The position numbers were made by a program, and so were the translations under genes. The notes beneath the pieces were generated by a model. The model had not been told where the DNA came from and did not search any database. It saw nothing but the letters and a program-made list of their open reading frames with translations. DNA of 64,000 nucleotides from Streptantibioticus cattleyicolor NRRL 8057 = DSM 46488 (GTDB taxonomy: Bacteria; Actinomycetota; Actinomycetes; Streptomycetales; Streptomycetaceae): positions 1,674,001 to 1,738,000 of the forward strand of contig NC_017585.1 in NCBI RefSeq assembly GCF_000240165.1, written 5' to 3'. Shown here one piece after another: positions 43,421 through 51,870 of the stretch. Numbering within the stretch: the stretch's first letter is position 1; every line of letters begins with the position of its first letter.

Positions 43421-44524
43421 CTACGGTCGCCCACCGAGCGGATCCCACCACCACGCGATGGAGGGGATCGCGGGCGGGGAGGTGTCGGCGGGCGGGTCGG
43501 TGTCGCGGGAGGCGGTGGTGGTGACGGCGCCGGGGGTGCGGCCGTCGGGGTTGCGGTAGCGGTCGGCGGTCAGACCCCATTCGAGGTTGCCGGGCAGCAG
43601 GTGGCAGAGGTGGTCCAGATAGGCACGCAGCGGCGCGCTCGCGTCGGGCAACACCCGTTCGCGCAAGGCGATGAAGCGGTGGGTGAGCCGGTTGCACAGG
43701 CACACCGCCGCGCGGAGCGCCTCGGGCCGGCCGCAGCGGTTTTCCCGGCGCAGGATCTCCACCAGGCCGAGTCCCGACGGTGCGGTGCCTTCGGCGCGGG
43801 CGACCCACAGTTCCTTCCCGTAGGAGAAGAGGTCGTCGTCGAAGGCGGCGGTGGTGAAGGCCAGTTCGGTCAGAGCACGCACCTCGGGGGAGGACAGCTC
43901 ACGGTCGGGGATCTCCGCCCCGTCCACGATCTCGGCCCAGGCCAGCGTGGCCGCGCCGGCCGCCGTGTGCTGCCGCATGTGGGCGTAGTCGTTGAGGGCC
44001 GGGGTACTCCGCGCGGCCCGGTGGCCCAGTTCCCACGCAACGGCCAGGAACCACGCCCGGTGCGCCTCGGCACAGCGGCGCATCTGCGCGGGGGTGGCCC
44101 ATCGGCGCGCCCGCAGCGCCAGGTCCCGCACCGGCGCCAGCATCGTGTCACCGGGACCCTCCAGGCGCGCGTCCGGTGCCTCCAGCACCCGTACGATCCT
44201 GGTGGCCAGGTCCGCGAACCGGGCAGCGCGCCCGGTGGCCGGACCCTCGTCGCAGTGCACGTCGTCGAAGTGGAACATCACGGTGCACCAGTCGACCGCC
44301 AGTTGCAGTCGGTCGGTCGGCGAGTGCGGCATGATCCGTCCGTAGAAGCCGGGGCAGTCGTTGCCGCGCATACGGGCGCGCTGTTGTGGCGTCAGTTCCA
44401 GGTCGAAGCCGTCGATCCAGTCGGCGGTCCGGCGGGCCAGCACGGTCTCGTCGGGATGCCGGGCAGTGGGCAGCGGACAGTAGCGCGGCGGGATCTCCAC
44501 GGACAGCGTGCCGGGGACCGGCAT
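43421..44524 (-). CDS. Class I terpene cyclase
   Basis: 367-residue terpene synthase of the bacterial class I alpha-helical type, which ionises and cyclises a prenyl diphosphate with three magnesium ions. The acidic metal motif is DDVHCDE (residues 87-93). The NSE triad is DDLFSYGKE (D230, S234, E238), with aspartate in place of the first Asn, as in many actinobacterial enzymes. The effector Arg region and the C-terminal RY pair ([10 protein letters not shown]) are present. The ATG has AGGAGGTG upstream. It is not a two-domain geosmin-type enzyme and has no C-methyltransferase partner, so it is not a 2-methylisoborneol synthase. It lies 66 bases after the P450 and 63 before the acyltransferase. 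The product is unknown; sesqui- or diterpene is possible. Confidence 0.92.
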
Positions 44525-44590
44525 GGTTCACCTCCTGCCGTGTCGGGGGCGACGACCGGGCGGGGCCACGGCGTGCTCACCCGACGGTCC

Positions 44591-45958
44591 TCACTTCGGG
44601 AGTCCGCGTCGGGCCGAGGTCTCCATCAGCAGCCGTCGGGGGCGCAGCGCGGTGGAGAGCGCCACCGGGCGGACGTCACAACCGGGCGCGGGGCGCAGCC
44701 GCCAGCGGCTGACGATCGTGGCCAGCAGCAGAGTGCATTCGGTGAGGGCGTAGGCCTCGCCGGCGCACTTGCGGGCGCCGCCGCCGAAGGCGGTGAAGGC
44801 CCCGCGAGGCAGGGTACGGGCGCGTTCCGGCAGCCACCGGTCCGGATCGAACTCCTCGGGATCGTCGTACAGTTGGCGCCCGCGGTGCACCGCGGGGGCG
44901 CAGAAGGCGACGGTGGTTCCCGGTGGCAGGCGGTGGCCGCCCAGCTCCGTCTCGGCGGTGGTGACCCGCGTGAACAGCCAGCCTGGCGGGTACAGGCGCA
45001 GCGCCTCGGTGATCACCCGGCCGGTGTGGGCCAGAGCGGGGACGTCGTCACCACGGGCGGCCCGGCCGGCGAGCACCGCGTCCACCTCCCGCTCCAGCCG
45101 GTCGAGCGCTTCGGGGTTCCGGTCGAGCAGGTAGAGCGCCCAGGACACGGCGGCGGTGACGCTGTCCGAGCCGGCGGTCAGCATGGTGAGGACCTGGTCG
45201 TGGATCTCGGTGTCCGTCAGGCCGGTTCCGCACCCGGTGCCGTTCTCGTCGTCCTGGGCGGTCATCAGGGCGGAGAGCAGGTCTCCGCGGTCGGTGCGGT
45301 CGCGGCGGCGCTCGGCGACCAGGTCGTCGATGCCGCGTCGCAGGTCGGCCACGGCGCGGTCGAACCGCCGGTTGACCGGGAGGGGCAGCCGTAGCAGTGG
45401 CGCGGGGACGAACATCCGGGCGGTGAGCTGCTGGAGCACCGTCTCCACCGAGGTCCGGAACCGGTCCACCACCGCATCGCCGGCCCGGGTGGCGAACAGG
45501 GTGCGCAGCACCGAGCGCAGAGCGGCCCCGAACAGGGACCGGTAGGCGTCGATCACCCCGCCGTCGTCCCAGCGCTCCGTCAGCGCGGCGGCCTCCTCCT
45601 CCATCACCGCCGCATAGCCCTTCAACCGCGCGGGCTGGAAGGACGGCTGGATGAGCCGGCGCTGCCGGCGGTGCTCGCCGTACGGGCAGGCCCCGACCCC
45701 GTTGCCGATCGTCGCGCGCACCCGGTCGAAGAACGGACCGCCCTTGTCGAAGAGCCGGTCGTCGGTGAGCACCCGCCACAACAGCTCGGGATCGCACGGC
45801 ACTTGGGCCCGCACCGGGCCGAGGCGTACCTCGACCAGATCACCGTGACCGGACAGCGACTGCGCGAACCGCAGAGGACGGCGCATCAACGGCCACGCGT
45901 GGCCGACCATCGGGAACGCCCCAGGCACCACCGGCGTCGCGCAGGTCCTCGAGGCCAT
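44591..45958 (-). CDS. Cytochrome P450, terpene-cluster type
   Basis: 455-residue class I-type P450 similar in layout to the long actinobacterial terpene oxidases. The I-helix oxygen motif is AGSDSVTA, the K-helix ExxR is EALRLYPP, the PERF-like region is FDPDRWLPER, and the heme ligand is in FTAFGGGARKCAGEA. A proline-rich N-terminus (TPVVPGAFPMVGHAWPLMRRP) replaces a membrane anchor. ATG 45958 has GGAGGGGATCCG upstream. As first gene of the four-gene operon it would oxidise the terpene made by the next gene, giving an alcohol that the acyltransferase could modify. Redox partners are not encoded nearby. Confidence 0.92.
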   Translation of the reverse strand: MASRTCATPVVPGAFPMVGHAWPLMRRPLRFAQSLSGHGDLVEVRLGPVRAQVPCDPELLWRVLTDDRLFDKGGPFFDRVRATIGNGVGACPYGEHRRQRRLIQPSFQPARLKGYAAVMEEEAAALTERWDDGGVIDAYRSLFGAALRSVLRTLFATRAGDAVVDRFRTSVETVLQQLTARMFVPAPLLRLPLPVNRRFDRAVADLRRGIDDLVAERRRDRTDRGDLLSALMTAQDDENGTGCGTGLTDTEIHDQVLTMLTAGSDSVTAAVSWALYLLDRNPEALDRLEREVDAVLAGRAARGDDVPALAHTGRVITEALRLYPPGWLFTRVTTAETELGGHRLPPGTTVAFCAPAVHRGRQLYDDPEEFDPDRWLPERARTLPRGAFTAFGGGARKCAGEAYALTECTLLLATIVSRWRLRPAPGCDVRPVALSTALRPRRLLMETSARRGLPK

Positions 45959-46191
45959 CGGATCCCCTCCGTTTCCCGCGGCACGCCCCCGTCCGCCGTC
46001 GTCCCCACGCGCGTTGACGTCCCGCTCACGGATCTCCTCGTACGAAGACCGTGAAAACAGTGCAACTCATCGCGTCAACCAACAAAAGGCGTGGTAGCCG
46101 TTTTTCACTCGAACGTGTTGGAGTCCGCCCGCGGCTCCGCATCGCGCGGACCAGGCTCCAGCGGCGCGCCGGTGCGTGGGAGCATGGGAGG

Positions 46192-47100
46192 GTGACTCCC
46201 ACCTTCGACGACCGGAACCGCGTGGCGACCCCCGTCCTCGACATCGCGTACGAACAGGCGGGTGAGCGTACCCCGGGTGCGGGGGTGCCGGTGATCCTGC
46301 TGCACGGCTTCCCTTACGACGTCCGGGCGTTCGACGAGGTCGCGGCCCGGTTGGCGGCGCGCGGCAGGTTCGTCCTGGCGCCGTACCTGAGGGGCTTCGG
46401 GCCGACCGCGTTCCGGCACGCGGAGACGATGCGCAGCGGGCAGCAGGCCGCGCTCGGGCAGGATCTGCTGGACTTCATGGACGCGCTGGGCATCGAGCGG
46501 GCCGTGGTCGCCGGCTACGACTGGGGCGGGCGCGCGGCCTGCGTGGCGGCAGCCGCCTGGCCGGAGCGGATCCAGGGGCTGGTGACCGCGGGCGGCTACA
46601 CCATCCAGGACATCGCCCGCGCGATGGAGCCCGCCGCGCCGGAGGCCGAGCACAACTACTGGTACCAGTACTACTTCCACTCGGAACGTGGCCGCAGGGG
46701 GCTGGAGCGGAACCGTGAGGAGCTGTGCGGGCTGCTGTGGCGCCTGTGGTCGCCGACCTGGCGGCAGGCCGGGGAGGCGTTCGCCGCGTCGGCGGCCAGC
46801 CTGCACAACCCGGACTTCGTCGACGTGGCGATCCACTCCTACCGGCACCGGTACGGCCTGGTGGCCGGAGACCCGCGCCACCAGGCGCTGGAGGACCTGC
46901 TCGCCGGACGGCCGCGGATCACGGTGCCCACGGTCGTGCTCGTCAGCGGCGCCAACGGTGTGATCGCGCCCGCCGACCAGCGGGGCACCGAGCACTTCAC
47001 CGGCCCGTGCGACCTGAGGACTCTGCCCGGGATCGGCCACAACGTACCGCAGGAGGCACCGGAGGCATTCGCCGAGGCGATCCTGAGCCTGCCCTCCTGA
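46192..47100 (+). CDS. Alpha/beta-hydrolase, epoxide hydrolase/haloalkane dehalogenase type
   Basis: 302-residue hydrolase whose nucleophile motif is AGYDWGGRAA: aspartate in place of serine marks the epoxide hydrolase/haloalkane dehalogenase branch. The oxyanion region is LLHGFPYDVRAFDEV, a lid domain of about 60 residues contains YWYQYYFHSERGRRGL, and the catalytic histidine is in LPGIGHNVPQEAPEAF. The start is GTG 46192, with GGGAG nine bases upstream; the frame is open to 46051 but that part is not family-like. It is divergent from the P450 operon, 233 bases away. It could act on an epoxide made by the P450, but this link is only positional. Confidence 0.88.
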   Translation: MTPTFDDRNRVATPVLDIAYEQAGERTPGAGVPVILLHGFPYDVRAFDEVAARLAARGRFVLAPYLRGFGPTAFRHAETMRSGQQAALGQDLLDFMDALGIERAVVAGYDWGGRAACVAAAAWPERIQGLVTAGGYTIQDIARAMEPAAPEAEHNYWYQYYFHSERGRRGLERNREELCGLLWRLWSPTWRQAGEAFAASAASLHNPDFVDVAIHSYRHRYGLVAGDPRHQALEDLLAGRPRITVPTVVLVSGANGVIAPADQRGTEHFTGPCDLRTLPGIGHNVPQEAPEAFAEAILSLPS

Positions 47101-47167
47101 CGCGCCGGGCCGCCGCTCCGTCGTGGGCGTGTACCCGCTGCCACGGCGGTGCGGGCACCCGGTTCCG

Positions 47168-48547
47168 TCACCCCTGACGGTCCACCGACGCCGCAGCCGT
47201 CAACGGGGCGAAGACATGCCGCAGATCGAGCACGGCGTCGGCGCCCATCACCCACGCCAGCGGGGCGTAGCGCGTCGTGATCCCGGCCGGCGGCTGGAGC
47301 AGCGGGTCGCCGGCGGTGTCCTGGGGCCATTCGACGGTGCCGGTGAGGGTACGCGCCGGGACGAGCCAGTGGTCGCCGGTGCGGTAGGTGCCGCCGGGTT
47401 CGAACCACACCTGGACACCGTCCTCCAGGTCGGTCCAGGCGCCCTCGGTGATCGGCGGGGCGCCGTCCTCCGCCCCGGTCGCGGGGTGGTCCCAGCGGCG
47501 CAGGAACGGATGGCGGGCGGCGAGCCGTCCCACCCCGGGCGCCGGCTCGCCGGACAGCCGCACCCGGCGCCCGGGCAGGTCCACCTCCTCCACCCGCGAC
47601 AGCGGGAACGCCTCCAAGCGGCTGACGGTGGCGGAGTCGGCCACCTCCACCAGGTCGCCGGGGTCGAGGGTGAGCCTGTCGTCGTCGCCGAGCGTGGCCA
47701 GGTCCACCCAGGTGCCCTCGACGGCGGTGACCGGGAAGACCACGCTGCCGTTCTCCCGCGACCACATGAAGGAGGCCCCCTCGGCCGCCGTGCCACCACG
47801 GTGGACCTCGATCCGGTGGAGCTGGTTCTCCGGCCCCCGGTAGGCGGCGTCCGGACGGGCCAGGCACGGCTCGTCGTCCGCGCCGTCCGGGCGGCGGGTG
47901 CGCACCGCCAGCCGGCCCCCCGCCCGCTGACGGGGCCGCGCCCAGGCGTCGAAGGCGGCCCGCACGGTCTCCGCGCCGCCGTCCGGCACCGGCAGCTCAC
48001 CGGCGTCCAACGGCAGCACCTGCCACACCACCTTGCGCCACACCACCGTGTCCGGCAGCGCCGCGCCCAGCGCCACCTCCCGGATCGCCGGGTCCTCCAC
48101 CGCGCTCACCGAGCGCTCCCACACCTTGAGGTGGGCCAGGAACGGGAACCGGTCGGGCAGCCGGTCACCGGCGCGTTCCGGATCGCGGTAGGCGTCCGGC
48201 TGGTCCCAGTACGTCCATCCGGCGGGCGGCGGCGGAACCGAGGGGTCCGGGGCGTCGGCGTCCCGCGCCGCCGCGTCGTCCGGGGGCACCGCGGTCCCGG
48301 GCGTCGGGCGGGTGGCGTCGCACAGGATGCCGTCCACGTAGTAACGGCCGCCGCCGATGGCCAGGTCGGCGAGGTCGTGGTGTCCGGCCCGGTAGCCGAT
48401 GGCGAAGCCGGCCGCGCCGGCCGGTCCGCCGTGCCGCCCGATGAGGTCGGCGGCGAGGGTGCGGGCGCGGTGCAGTTCGATCGCCGCCCGCTCGTTGGCG
48501 TCGGCGTCCGGTAGTTCGCGTTCCAGCAGCAGCGCCAGGTCGGTCAC
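47168..48547 (-). CDS. DUF6519 phage-tail-associated protein, N-terminus altered
   Basis: About 459-residue protein of the DUF6519 type, which occurs with phage tails and contractile injection systems. The family core DADANERAAIELHRARTLAAD is followed by GGRYYVDGILCD. Later comes YRGPENQLHRIEVHRGG, then ASFMWSRENGSVVFPV. The normal N-terminus (about 18 residues before the VLLDADANE region) is not found. The best start is GTG 48547 with no clear ribosome site, and the frame stays open upstream with unrelated, Pro/Arg-rich sequence. So the gene may be 5' truncated or rearranged. It lies in a trio with the holin-like and lysin genes. Its function is unknown; a structural role in a tail-like particle is likely for the family. 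Confidence 0.7.
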   Translation of the reverse strand: MTDLALLLERELPDADANERAAIELHRARTLAADLIGRHGGPAGAAGFAIGYRAGHHDLADLAIGGGRYYVDGILCDATRPTPGTAVPPDDAAARDADAPDPSVPPPPAGWTYWDQPDAYRDPERAGDRLPDRFPFLAHLKVWERSVSAVEDPAIREVALGAALPDTVVWRKVVWQVLPLDAGELPVPDGGAETVRAAFDAWARPRQRAGGRLAVRTRRPDGADDEPCLARPDAAYRGPENQLHRIEVHRGGTAAEGASFMWSRENGSVVFPVTAVEGTWVDLATLGDDDRLTLDPGDLVEVADSATVSRLEAFPLSRVEEVDLPGRRVRLSGEPAPGVGRLAARHPFLRRWDHPATGAEDGAPPITEGAWTDLEDGVQVWFEPGGTYRTGDHWLVPARTLTGTVEWPQDTAGDPLLQPPAGITTRYAPLAWVMGADAVLDLRHVFAPLTAAASVDRQG

Positions 48548-48815
48548 GGTGGCTGGCGCGGTGCCGGTCCTGGACCGGCTGGGTGAGGTCTGGCAGCCCG
48601 CGGCGAACGGCTTGGAGACCGTACCCACCGGGTCCGGCCGCTGCGGGACGAGGAACTTCCCCCCGGGCCGAAGGCCGTGCCGCAGTTGCCCACCGTCTCC
48701 ACGAAGTCCGGCCGGTCGGGGCGGGCCGACGCCCGGTGAACAGCTCCAAGGCGCTGCCCGGAGCGTGATCCTCGGCCGTGGCCGAGCGCGTCTCCTTCCC
48801 GCCGGCCGTACGCCG

Positions 48816-49100
48816 TCAGCCGCCTTCGGGCAGCGAGGAGTAGTCCACCGGCGTCGGTGCCGCGGCCTTCGGCTGGTAGGACGGCGGCCGGGCCGCCCCC
48901 AGGAACCAGCCCCAGCGGCGGCCGAGCCGCGCCTCCAGGTACCGGAAGACGGCGTAGTACACCGTCCCGAACCCGGTGGTCAGCGCGGAGGAGACGGTGG
49001 CGTCGTCGATGCGCACCCCGAGCCTGGCGGCCTGGACGGCCAGGAACGCCACGACGTACGGCACGCAGGTGCGCCACAGGGACAAGGCGAGTTGATACAT
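48816..49100 (-). CDS. Holin-like small membrane protein
   Basis: 94-residue protein with a membrane segment near the N-terminus (LALSLWRTCVPYVVAFLAVQ) and a second hydrophobic stretch (VSSALTTGFGTVYYAVFRYL). A positively charged turn LEARLGRRWGWFLG and a soluble Pro-rich tail follow. ATG 49100 has GGAGG upstream. Small membrane proteins of this form lie beside endolysin genes in actinobacteriophages and are taken as holins or holin-like proteins. Here it lies 33 bases after the lysin gene, matching that layout. Function is inferred from topology and context only. Confidence 0.7.
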   Translation of the reverse strand: MYQLALSLWRTCVPYVVAFLAVQAARLGVRIDDATVSSALTTGFGTVYYAVFRYLEARLGRRWGWFLGAARPPSYQPKAAAPTPVDYSSLPEGG

Positions 49101-49133
49101 GAGCCCTCCGTATCGCAACGGACCGGCGGCCGG

Positions 49134-50843
49134 TCAGCGCACGGTGAAGCCGTGCGCCCGGCCGAGCCGGGTGAGGGATTCGGTGCCGGGGATGCCGTCG
49201 GCCATCTGCCCGGAGTAGCCGTAGCGCCGCTGAAGCTCCGCATAGGCTGTGATCGTCCTGGTGCCGAACGAGCCGTCGGCCCACTCGCGGTCCAGCAACC
49301 CCTCGTCGACCAGGGCGAGTTCCACCGTGAAGACATCGTCCGGGTGGCTGGTGGCACCCTGCGGCGCCCCGGGGTCGTGGTGCGCGGCGGCCACCACGTC
49401 GGCGTGCGAGACGGACGCCAGCGGGATCGGCCCGCCGAAGAGTTGGCGCAGCGACGTCTCGCCCGGTATGCCGTCCGCGTCCGCCCCCCGGTACCCCAGA
49501 CTGCGCTGGAAATCGGCGTAGTTGAGGGTGTCGGCCTGCGTCCAGTCGGGGCCCGGGCCCGCGCTGTAGTGGCTGCCGAAGCCGGCCGCGACCAGGGCCC
49601 GGCCGACCGCGGTGACGTGCGCCCCCCGTGCCCCGTCCCCGTACCGGAGCCCGCCGATCACCACGGAGCGGCCGGCCGGCGGTGTCGGACCGGAGGGCGG
49701 CGCCGGGGTGCCCGAACCGGCCGGACGCGGCGCCCCCGCCCGCACCCACGCGTAGAGCGTGTCACCCGGGCACTCGGTGGCGTAGCCGTCCCGGTGCCCC
49801 TTGATCTCGTCGCCGGCCGGGCCGTCCTGGCGGCAGAGTTCGATGGCGTCGCGCAACCCGTTGAGCTGGTCGTCGGTGGGACGGGTGTCGCCTTCGGAGC
49901 CGACCAGTCCGCACACCGCGTAGTGCGCCTCGTTGAGCGGCACGTCACCGTTGGCGCTGTTGCGGCGCTTCAGGCCGCGCCCCTCGAAGACGTATCCGTG
50001 CTCGCACACCACGAAGCTGTACCCGATGTCGGACCAGCCGTCCACGTCCATGTGCGAGTCCTGGATCCTGCGGACGTAGGCCGGGCACGTGTCGTGGGCA
50101 CCGAAGGTGTACCGGGTGCCGAGGTAGTGGATCTTCACCCCGGCCCGCGGACCGGCGTAGGGGATCGACCCGTTGGGCTCCCGCCACGGCCGCGCCCCCC
50201 ACTCCTGCCGGGTCACCAGGCGCAGCCCCGACCAGGGCTTGGGGGCGGGCGTCGGGGGCGGGGCGGGGGTCGGCGTGGGTGTGGTGCGGTGTCCGGCCCA
50301 GGCGCGCAGTTCGTCCAGGGTGCCGTGGTAGACGTCGGTGTCCAGCGGGGTGTCGGTGTACTGGTGGAACGTCCAGGTGGCACGGATGCGTGGTGCGCCG
50401 GCCGGTACGTAGTCGGCGATCCAGAGGAAGTCACCGGCGTTGTCGTCGGTGCGCAGCCAGTAGTCCCGGTTGGTGTAGAGCCCCACCCGGTTGTGCGGGT
50501 AGCGCTTCTTGACCGCCGTCAGCCACTGGTTCTTCACCGCGGTGGCATGGGTGTCGGAGACCCCCTGCCCGTACGGTTCGAAGTCGAGCACCAGCAGCTC
50601 ACCGGCGGGCACCGTGCCGACCACCCGGCAGAAGTGGTCGATCTCGCCCTGCACCGGGTTCTCCGCGTGCAGGAAGTGGTAGTGCCCGGTCACCAGGCCG
50701 CGACGGCGGGCCTCCGCCAACTTGTTCCGGTACCCGGCCTGCTCGGTACGGGCGCCCTCGGTGGCCTTGATGAACACGAACTGCGCGTCGCCCGGTATCC
50801 CCGACTGGTAGTCGGACACGTCGTAGCCTTTTGCGTTCGCCAT
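49134..50843 (-). CDS. Two-catalytic-domain lysin: GH25 muramidase plus PGRP amidase
   Basis: 569-residue peptidoglycan hydrolase. A GH25 muramidase covers residues 1-200 (KGYDVSDYQSG, LLVLDFEPYGQG, WTFHQYTD). A Pro/Thr linker follows. An N-acetylmuramoyl-L-alanine amidase of the PGRP type covers about 235-410 (VTRQEWGARPW, VKIHYLGT, GHRDGYATECPGDTLYAWV with zinc ligands). Two peptidoglycan-binding-like repeats lie at the C-terminus, each containing ADGIPGT or similar and RYGYSG/SLGYRG. There is no signal peptide: residue 1 is followed directly by the catalytic domain. So export would need a holin or tail-like delivery. ATG 50843 has GGGGGAGG upstream. The protein likely comes from a phage or tail-like particle locus. 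Confidence 0.9.
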   Translation of the reverse strand: MANAKGYDVSDYQSGIPGDAQFVFIKATEGARTEQAGYRNKLAEARRRGLVTGHYHFLHAENPVQGEIDHFCRVVGTVPAGELLVLDFEPYGQGVSDTHATAVKNQWLTAVKKRYPHNRVGLYTNRDYWLRTDDNAGDFLWIADYVPAGAPRIRATWTFHQYTDTPLDTDVYHGTLDELRAWAGHRTTPTPTPAPPPTPAPKPWSGLRLVTRQEWGARPWREPNGSIPYAGPRAGVKIHYLGTRYTFGAHDTCPAYVRRIQDSHMDVDGWSDIGYSFVVCEHGYVFEGRGLKRRNSANGDVPLNEAHYAVCGLVGSEGDTRPTDDQLNGLRDAIELCRQDGPAGDEIKGHRDGYATECPGDTLYAWVRAGAPRPAGSGTPAPPSGPTPPAGRSVVIGGLRYGDGARGAHVTAVGRALVAAGFGSHYSAGPGPDWTQADTLNYADFQRSLGYRGADADGIPGETSLRQLFGGPIPLASVSHADVVAAAHHDPGAPQGATSHPDDVFTVELALVDEGLLDREWADGSFGTRTITAYAELQRRYGYSGQMADGIPGTESLTRLGRAHGFTVR

Positions 50844-51049
50844 GGTGTCGCCTCCCCCTTGATCCCCCGTGGCGGGAGTGTCCCCGTGGTGATGGCACCG
50901 GTGACGGCCGGTCACGGGGTGGCGTGGATAGGAGATACCCATTCCACGCCGCCGTTACCGGAGGCGCCTGGTTGTTCGCAGTTCCCTCACACGCGGCGGA
51001 TCGGCCCGATGCGAGGACGGCGACCGTGCGGCGTTGGCAAGATGTCCCC

Positions 51050-51691
51050 ATGGCGGACACCGCGGCGATCTACGGGTTGGTCGGGGCGATAGGCGGGGCC
51101 CTGCTGGGGGCCGGAGCGGCTGTCGCCGTGCCTGTGCTTCAGAACAGAAGCGCGGCGCGCGCTCGCCGTTGGACGCTGGCGGAGGCCGAGATCACCCGAC
51201 TGGTCAAGATCCGGAGCGGCGTCCGTGCGGTGCTCCAGCTCCAGGCTGAAGCCGTCGACGCGCTGGCGGCCGGACGGGAAGTGGCGGCCGACGGTTTCGC
51301 GGCCGCCATGTCCACTGCCTTCTCCGACCTGCGGAAGGCGGCGGACGACGCTCTCATCGACGGCCTCGTGATCCCGCAGTCCGGGGGCGGTGACCTCCCG
51401 GCCTACGGATGGAGTCCGCCGAGCGGCGGGGGTCGGATCGGCACGCGAGGACGGCTCCACCAGGAAACGATCACATCTCCGATCGTGGTGACCATGCAAC
51501 GCCTCAACGACGACATCCGCTCCGCCTTGGACTCTGCTTCGGAAGGGGTCTCCGCCGCGACCGTCGACAGCCTGCGGGGCCAGGTCGAAGAAGTCGAGCG
51601 TCTCCGCGCCGAACTGATCTCGTTGCTCCTGGACCGCGTCGAGACGGCGCGAGGTCGCACCGGCGCACCCCGCGACACCGACACCGCCTGA
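51050..51691 (+). CDS. Hypothetical protein with N-terminal membrane anchor and coiled coil
   Basis: 213-residue protein with no recognised family. Residues 5-30 (AAIYGLVGAIGGALLGAGAAVAVPVL) form a membrane segment, and the rest is helical and soluble with heptad-like stretches (ITRLVKIRSGVRAVLQLQAE; QVEEVERLRAELISLLLDRVE). The start is uncertain: ATG 51050 lacks a good ribosome site, and an in-frame start exists at 50831. It is divergent from the lysin gene and may belong to that region, but no function can be assigned. Confidence 0.6.
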   Translation: MADTAAIYGLVGAIGGALLGAGAAVAVPVLQNRSAARARRWTLAEAEITRLVKIRSGVRAVLQLQAEAVDALAAGREVAADGFAAAMSTAFSDLRKAADDALIDGLVIPQSGGGDLPAYGWSPPSGGGRIGTRGRLHQETITSPIVVTMQRLNDDIRSALDSASEGVSAATVDSLRGQVEEVERLRAELISLLLDRVETARGRTGAPRDTDTA

Positions 51692-51870
51692 GACCGCATC
51701 ACCGCCCCCGGGCGGCGGCGAGACCGCCGCAGCTCGCAAGAGACCGACACCATCACCTCCTTCCCGTATGAACCGCCCGTGCCGCAAGCGCTTTCGCGTC
51801 ACGCGCAATCCGTTCGCCGTCCGCGCACAACCGTTCCGCCGGTGCCGTGGCGGCGCCGAGACTCGTGCCC

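Noticed and set aside
43421-44524. Terpene cyclase as 2-methylisoborneol or geosmin synthase
   Set aside because: No geranyl-diphosphate C-methyltransferase partner, no Pro-rich N-terminal extension, and not a two-domain enzyme.
42524-45394. A 956-codon open frame on the plus strand across the terpene operon
   Set aside because: It is antisense to acyltransferase, terpene cyclase and P450 genes that have motifs and ribosome sites; no domain is visible in the antisense product.
48399-51092. An 897-codon open frame on the plus strand across the lysin and holin-like genes
   Set aside because: Shadow of the minus-strand genes; low-complexity product.
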